From Ochotona curzoniae (Eukaryota; Chordata; Mammalia; Lagomorpha; Ochotonidae), in contig NW_024467083.1 in assembly GCF_017591425.1 (NCBI RefSeq), positions 16,793,001-16,857,000 on the forward strand: 64,000 bases of DNA. Direction: 5' to 3'. Positions 27,701 to 36,700 of this stretch are shown piece by piece (position 1 is the first letter of the stretch; every line of letters begins with the position of its first letter). Both the position numbers and the translations under genes were made by a program. The notes below the pieces were generated by a model, which was not told the origin of the DNA, did no database searches, and saw only the letters and a program-made list of their open reading frames with translations.

Positions 27701-30700
27701 GAGTAATGTGTTTTATTTCCATTCTGAGTTCCTCAATGATACTAAGCTCTCAACAACCAAGGTGCCAATGTACTTCATAATACACCCTCATATTTGGTTT
27801 CTGTCCTTTCCCTCTTTTTCTTCACAGGCCTCTATTTCCTGGAATCATCTCCAAAATAAGATACTTGCATTTTAATTCTATCTCAGAAAACAATTTTTAA
27901 TACCATGGGAGACCCTCAAGGAGTGTTTTTTGTTAAATGATCATCTGTCACTGGGTGGAAAGAGACTATAGGATGGCAAGAATAGAAGTGGCGTAGCTAG
28001 TTAAGAAGCTAATGTAACAGTTTCAGACTAGGGTGGTGGCTTCAACCAAGATAACAGAATAAGGATGCTCAAATTCAGGATAACATCTTGAAGACAGAGC
28101 TACAGACTTCCTAATAGTTGTTGGGTACTAAAGCTATCAGGAAAGTAAGTGTTAAGAATAGTTTTTAGGATTTTAGTCTGCTAAACTGTGTAACCATTGA
28201 GTTGGTTGAAATAACCCAGAAGACTTAAAACAGAACAAATTCATTCACAGTTTTAAAGACTGAAAATCTAAAATCAAGTTGTCAATAGGAATATAATGCA
28301 TCTGAAACTCACAAGGGAATATTTCCTTGCCTTTTTAAACTTCAGGTGGTTTGTCAACAACCTTTAGCATTCTTTGGCTTGCACCAGCATAAGTTGAATC
28401 TCTGTCTGCACCTACACACAATGTTTTCTCTCTGTATATTTATCATCATAAATGGCTTCCTCTGATAAAGATAACAGTCATACTCCATTCTGACCTTATT
28501 TTAACTTTGTTTTACACTTGCAATAGCTTTATTCTCAAATAAGATCACAACAAGCTGTGACTTAGGACTTCAACACGTCATTCTTCAAGTGGACACAATT
28601 TAGCCCATAACTTCGTGTACAAATAAATGTAAACACATTCATAAATAAATATGCATATAAAAATTAAAAGGAAGCTCTAAGGGAAGGGGCTGAGAGAGGA
28701 TTCCATGAAATATGGTGTCCTGGGAGTCAAGTCAACCACTTATTTTAAGGATAGAGTGATCATTTATAACAAATCAACAGAGATGAAAATGAAATATATA
28801 TAAAAAAAACCACGATTGGTGGGGTTTGCAAATGTAAATCATTACCAGTCTTGAACAATTTCAGGAGCTGTTGACAAAAAAGTTCGTGAGGTTTGAGGCA
28901 GAATGGAGCTCATCAAAAAATTTCCAACCTTATTCAACTGAAATTATAATGATACTATGTTTAATATAGTTCCTATGGGCAGAAAATTAGCTAAACAATA
29001 CTACCACTGGCAATAAAATGTAACGACGGAAATTTTTGTCCTGTGCAGATGGAAACAAACTATAAACAAAGTATTTTGGGAAAAAAAATGTTGGTGTTAC
29101 CTAGTAAAAATTAACAATTATTCTACATTCCTAGAAAATCTCTTGTTTATGGGGAGATAGGTATAAGAAAATTAATAGGAGTGAGCATTATGATGTAGCA
29201 AATTATGCTACCACTTCAGACACTTGCATCACCGGATCAGAGTGCTGGTCAAGTCCTGGTTACTCTGTTTTCAAAGCAGCTTCTTGCTAATGCATCCTGG
29301 GAAACAACAGATAATAGCTCAAGTAAGTGCCTGGGCCCCTGCCAGCCACTGGAATGCTGAGATGGAATTTCAGCCTCCTGGCTTTAGCCTAGACTAGCCT
29401 TGGCTACTGCCAACATTTAGGGAAGGAATTAATAAATAGGAGATCTCTCCCCGCATGTCACTTTTTTGTTTCAATTTTGTTTTGTCACTTTACTTTTCAA
29501 GTAGATAAAAACATAACATAAATATACACTTTTAAAAGGGAAGTTAACAATTACTTACAATCACAAAAATCTACAAGTAACACAAATGTTCATTAGTGAA
29601 ATATATCAACAAAACTGATATATTTATATAGTGACATACTGTACAACAGAAATTAGTAAAATACGGTGATAACCATCATTGTAGTTGAATCCAGAAAAGC
29701 AGAATGCTAACAAAATTATATACAATTCAAAAAAGGCAAAATTAGACAACATACAGCTCACACACATTCACACATGGTAAACATAATAAAAAAAACAAAA
29801 ACAAGAAATCCAACATACATGTATTCATTAATTTTTGGAGGAAGGAGAGCAATAATGCCTGGGAGAGACACAAGCGACCTCTTTCAAAATAAAGGTCATC
29901 ACCTATTTATCGTCAAGAACCTCCGTCTGACAGAAAGTAGAAGAGTGGGTTACTTAAGGATAGGTGCAAGAGTAGTTTGTAGTTCCTGGAAGTGCCACTT
30001 TTGTCCCAGAAATAGATATTCCAACATCCTCTAAACCATCATTGCCATATCCCATATATGTAGAACCTCACAACTCCTCCACATTGGAACAGACTGACCT
30101 TTGCTTTTTTTTTTTTTTTTTTAAATAAAAATGCTCTTGCTTTCACTTCTCTTGTTCATGACGGGTTTCTGCCTTCTGCTGAAGCCAAGAATAAGACAGA
30201 GGCCATGCTACCCATTAATAGTCCCTTGCTGTCCAGTGTCACTTTCTGAGTCTATAATGTTGAAAGCCTAATATTTAGATTTACTTTTCCTGTTACAAAA
30301 GACCCAACCAGGCATGTCATACCTGTGAAAAAAGAAAAATCTGAAGGTACTTCTACAAGTTCATGAAAAAATTGACTTAAAAAATAAATATATTTCTATG
30401 CACAGTATCTTTTAAATCCATGCATGGTTTTATATAATACATACTTTTCATGAAACTTTAGAAGATCATTCATACCATTGATCATAATAATAGCTATGAC
30501 ATTTGAAGCTAACTAAAGTAGTAAAATGCAAAAGTACTCTTACTGTGGAACGCTTCCAGAAACGAATGATTTCATTGATATTTGAGGCAGGATGAAGTAA
30601 AAAGTAGTCCCTCCATTCATTCCAGTCTATTGTCATTGTCCCATCAACATCGATGCTGAAATTTTTTTTAAAGTACTTAAGATTAGCATCACTATAAAAA

Positions 30701-33700
30701 TAAATGTAATGTTTCTTAAATATTGATCACTGGCACACACCTTCGTATATCATAATTTTCACAATGTTTTTTTTAAAAAGCAAAACTTTGTTTAAGAGCA
30801 GTTTAGTTTTTCAGAAATATTGAGAAGACAGTATAGGTAATTGTTTTATATTCTGAAACCCTATTCCTCCTATTAGTAATAACTTAAATTTTTACACTTA
30901 GCTGCTGGGGCCCTTGCAGTGGGTGTGGACACAAAGGTGTGAAGAGAACAGCTCCCCTGTTGGCAAGGCTGCGAGGAGCTTCCAGCTGTATGGCAAGGCC
31001 TGGCAGATGTCTCTCCAACCACCTTGAAATAGTCTCACCCCCTTTTTGTGTGAATACTCAAGCATCCCACTACTAATTCTGTAATCTATTGAGGCATTGT
31101 TCGTTGCCCCTGTGAGATGGTTTTTGCAACCAATGTGAGCTTAGAAGTTAATGTTACTGATAATGTCTTGGTGAGTGGGCCTTTAAGAATTTATATACAG
31201 AAGTACAATTAAGCCCATGCTGGTTTTGGACACCTTATTGTGTTCCTACCCATTGCCCTGGAACCTGGCCCAGACATGTAGCACCTTTCTGGGAAATGGC
31301 TTTATAAATATCCTAAACATTAATAAAAGTGATGAGACTATGAACTGAATCTGCTACGGCGATAAATACAGTTATTTCCTAAAGGCTTTCTTTGGTGCAT
31401 ACAAAATGTACCTGTTTTAGCTGCTTTTATATTTTTTTGGCTACAGGAATTATAGGGTGCTTTTATTAATATCATAGACATATATCTAATTATTGTTTGA
31501 CTGTTAATGAGACTGTAGAGCCTGTAGTTGTAGGGGGATTTAATATATGAAACTTTTGTCTTAGATCTTTAAGTTTTTCTCTTTTGATGTATTTCTCCCA
31601 TTAAGTGAGAGATAAGTTGTAGAAGCAGAAATGTGGTAGGAATGTATTTCTGATTAGTCGGCAACTGCATGTGCCTTGGCCTTGGAGTCCTGGCTGTCAT
31701 CTAATGGCTGCTACTGAAGAATGAATAATGGCTTGCTTTGAAGAAAATGATTATGGTAACTTACAGAATTATCTTTAGGAGCACCTGGTTGACCATGAAG
31801 CAAAACATTAATTAATCGAACATCTGTGCATGCCAGCTTGGTCATGAAGTTAAAAATAAAACAATCAAACATGTGTGCAGAAATTTGTATTGTGGCTAAG
31901 TAAATAAAAAAGACAGCTTCTTGAGCTGTTGACAGAGGGCATCAAGTGACTGTCTCTGTGTCTTTTCACCGATTCCACATCCCCTCTTGAGCTCTCAACT
32001 CTGGAGCTGGCTTCCGGCACTTAACGAATATTAACAGAGTATTATTAACTAATATTTACATTTATTTATGTAATTTCTGTATACTTACATAATATCTACT
32101 CATATGCCATTATTTTTCAGTTAATGTTCTTTTTTTGCTTGATGCTTTAGGGTCTCCTCTAAGACATTACAGTCCATTTAGTAATAGGCTCCCGAGTTAA
32201 GATAATTTCCGAGACCTTACATCTTTAAGGAGTATTGAATAGGTATTTTTCTTAGCACATTCCCCTACTACAACTTATTCCATATTACCTTTTAAATCAT
32301 CTATTTGTATGAGGGTTTTTAAAAAGTTCTTGAAAAATGGAATTAAAAGACACATTTATTTTAGTCCCCAAAATATCAAATTTCATACACAGATGTAGTT
32401 ATCGCATATATCCCAGTGTCTCTTCAAGGGAAAGACAATTTCTAAGTCACCTGTACATTTCCAGCACTGAGAGTTTTATGAGTGAGTGAATAAAAAGTGA
32501 ATAAAATTCACCAGTGGCCAATATGCCCACTTCAATCTGCTTCCAACCAGGACACTACATTGTGGTTACCTGGTATTATCTTCCCTACAAGCCTGAACCC
32601 AGGAGGCAAAAACTGTGGCTTGTTTATAACTGTGTCCTGTTCACTGATGTTCATGAGAGTTCAACAAATAAATTTCAAATAAATCCCTGCTCTTGGTAGT
32701 TCATAATTTGTTTCACAGTATGATTTAGGACATATTTGCAATTTTTGATTAGTGTGTTGAAATATATATATATATTCAACATCATTACAACAAGAATAGA
32801 AAATTAAATTGCCCAAGGATATAAAGAATACAAAGAAATACTTAAATAAAACTCACAAAATTCCAAGTATTATCTTGAAGCAGTATCTGATACAGCACCG
32901 ATGAGAGCTGATTCTCCTGGAGCTACACATCTCTCATTGTTGTTAAACACCACAAGACAGTTGTTTAAGTCACAGATGCTGTCACGTATGTCACCCTAAC
33001 TCAGCCATGCTCTATTCTATGCAGAGGACCATCAAAGCACTAGACATTTGGGATCAATGCATCTCAACTCATACACCTAAAAGAATTCTGAAGTGGGTCA
33101 AAATGTGTACCGATTGCTTCTCAAACCCAGGAAAGTGTGAGAATGAACACACTCCCACCAACCCTCTTAGCTGTGAAAGCAGACCCCACACAGAGAAGTC
33201 TGTGTCACAGGGAGAGATGATCACTAGATATTCATGAATAAGAGGATTTACTTGGCTGCCATTGCTAAAATGCTCAACTACCTAACAAAATGCTTAGAAG
33301 TGGTAATTATTTTAAAAATACTCCATAGGGGTTTTAAATATGTTGATTGATATATAATAATTGGAATATTTCACATTTTGTGGTATTTCAAATATTGATG
33401 TGGTATTTCAATGTTCACATGTAATGTGTCCTGGTTAGATTACAACAATAAACGTTTCATCTCCTTAGACTTCTCCTTGTGCTTGTTGCCCACTAGTCAG
33501 AACTTCTTTCATCCTTATCCTATCTTCTAGGAATCATTATATTACATGAAAAAGAACCTACAGTATGTCTTTATGTGCCCAGTTCATTTTACTTGAAATA
33601 ATGCCCTGTAGTTCCATCCATCTTGTTCCAAATAACAGGATTTAATTCCTTTTTATGGCTGAACAATATTTTTTTGCTGTGTCTATAGACCAAATTTTCC

Positions 33701-36700
33701 TTATTTGTTCACCCAGGAACGGCTTCTAAGCTGATTCTATATTTTGGATATTGTACATAGTGCTGTAATGATCATGGGAGTGTAGGGACCTCTTTAATAT
33801 GCTGATTTCATGTTCCCAAAAATGAGATAACTTGACCACAAAGTAGATCTATTTTTGGATTTTTTAAGGAATCTCCAACAATATGGATGTGTTCATTTGC
33901 ATTCAACATGGATGTGCTAATTTGCATTCCCAGAAACTGTGTAGAAAAGTTACTTTTTCTCTACACATTACCAGCACTGTTTATTTTCTGTGTGATAATG
34001 GCCACTCTGAGGTTAGATAATTTCTTATTGTGATTCCATTTGTTTGTGGACTTGAAGTTGCTTTTAAAGAAACAGATGCGCAGTGAGGACAGAATTAAAC
34101 AAATTCAAAAGTAAGATTTGTTCAAAGTCACGTAAGAAAGAGGAAATGCCATGTTTGTAGCTATTAGCTTCTAATACTAAGTATAAAACACAAAACTGCT
34201 TAAAGGGCTAACCTTTTCAGAATCTTCCTTGCCTGAGCTTCCGAAATATTTATACCCAATGATTTCACAGCAGCAACCACCTCTGACGCTTCTATAATTC
34301 CTTTAAAAAGTAAAAAAATACTAAGTTAAATAACATGAAAAAAATAAAGCAAATATATTTAGAATGCAACAGTATTTAAAAGTCTGTATGTTTTGTAGGT
34401 CTATAACCTGTTAATTATAGCCCAAAGCCTAAAAAGGTATAAAAAGTGAATGACTTCTTGATGAAAAAAAATTGCCTGATGTGAGTTTGGGGTGGGCATG
34501 TGGCATAGCAGTGAAATGAAGCCTTCAGACACTCACATCCCCAGTTGGAGAATCTGGGTTCACACTGTGTCATACACCCATATTTTCTTGCATGGAGCTG
34601 GATCAGTTTGTATCTGGTGTACCCATCTTTGTTTACTCCTCTAAGACACTCCCTTTTGTGTGGAGCAGCCTTTCATTTTCAAAGACCCAGTACAATTACA
34701 ATCCCTTAAAAAAGGTGATAACTTCAGATCTTTACCATTTCTCTTGGGCCTATACCGCGTAAGATGTTGCCAGAGAAAATGGGTGGTAGTACCTTTTAAT
34801 TTGCTGCTAGCGTTTTATTAGAGGGATACATTCTGAAGTCCCAGCTCCACTCCCAATTCCAGCTAAGGGGCACTAAGGAGCACCCTGGAGGAGCAGACGA
34901 TGGCTCCAGTCCTAAGGTCCCCGACACCCATGTGAGAAGTCACCCAGGTTGACTTCAGGACTCCCCACTTCAGCCTGGTCCAGCACTAGTTGTTGTGGAA
35001 AGTGAATCAGCAGATGGGATATCTCCCTCCCTCCTTTACTTTCTCCCTCCATTCTCTCTCTCTCTCTCTCTCTCACCTCTTTCTCTTCCTGCCTTTCAAA
35101 TAAATTAAAAATAAATTTTGCAAACATTTTAAAGCTAAAATGTGGTTAACTTTAATCAATTATTTTTTTTTCTAATTTAGTGTGCTTATCTGTATTGCAC
35201 TGAGGAAATCTTCACACATATAATTTCACAGTGGTATTCGGTTATTTGGACACCATCTGCTTCGTATATGCACTATTCCTTCTTAAAAGTTCAGTTTCTA
35301 AGTCTCAAAACACATTTGATCTAAGGATTTCTAATAAGAAGCTCGTCTTGGTTATAATTTATATATTATTCTTAGCAATTTAAAAATTACAGCTATATTA
35401 CTAGTAGAAATATTTGAAACATTGATAGAAGTAAATTAAAGGACAGAGTGACAGTTGACTGCATGTTAAGCTAACTGTAGATGAACTAAATACACACCAT
35501 CACTATTTTTGTCCAGACTATTAAATGCTAGCTTCATTTTTTTCTCATGATCTTGAAGGTATTGTACAAATTCTTCAAAGTCCAATCCTGAGTCAGCATT
35601 TTTATCCCCAGCCTGAAGGATTTCCTACATGGAAGAAGAAACCCATTGATTGCAGAGATATGTCATAAATAAATCCATTAGATCATGCTAGCATTTGTAC
35701 ATTTCACTCACACTAATTATGAGTGCCATAGCACCAGAGATCTTTGTCTTTCAGTCTCAGCCATAAGGGTAAGAACATTTAGGTATTTTCTAAGTTGTGG
35801 AATAGTAAAGTCAATAACCACCACACTTTTTCAGATAATTATGAATCTTGAAAGCAGATAAGTATGCACCTGAGGTAAACAATAAATGCTTAGAACCTCA
35901 AGGAAGTAAAGACAATAAAATATACAGTCTGCCATTATGGCCAAAATTTGTTTACTCAGTTCAATAATATGTGGAATAATAGTGTGTCCAGCTTAATGAT
36001 TTGAGATCTAGCCTAGTAAACTGAGAATGTGTGTTTGAATCTCACTTAGTACTTATTCTTTCTTTTAAATAAACAATACTTTTTAAAGCTGCATATCCCA
36101 CATATTTCCAGCAGACTCCTTTCTTCACCTCATTTTCTTTGTCTTTGTATCTCTGATACCTAACATAAAGTATATCATACACAGGTCCTTAATAAGGGTT
36201 CACAGAAACAAAAAATAAATACTGCGAGCCAGACCCTAGCCTAGGTGTGAGCGATTGAGGTGAGTAAGAAGCTACACAGCAGCAAAGATCACTTATATAA
36301 CCAAAGGCAATCTGTTAGATGACAAAATGAGAATGCAGTTAAGGTTAGGAAGAATCAGATGAGTCTTTCACAGAGCAAGGGCTTGAGCTGAGATTCGCAA
36401 GGGAAAACAGGCATTATTAGCCGACCAGATAAGTGAGAGAGGATATCTCCAGAAGACATGATGAAGCTGTTTTTGCGGCACAGTGGGGTAAGCTTGAGCT
36501 TCTGACACCAGCATACCATGCTGAAATGCCAGCTCAAGTCCTGACTACCCTGCTTCAAGTTTCAGCTTCCTGCGGATGTGCCTGGGAAGGCTGTGGAAGA
36601 CAGTGCAAGAGTCTGGGTTCCTGTCTCCATGGAGCCTCTGGTTGCTGGCTGTTGTGGCCATTTGGGTAGCAGAAGATATCTCTCTCTTTCCCCCTCACTC

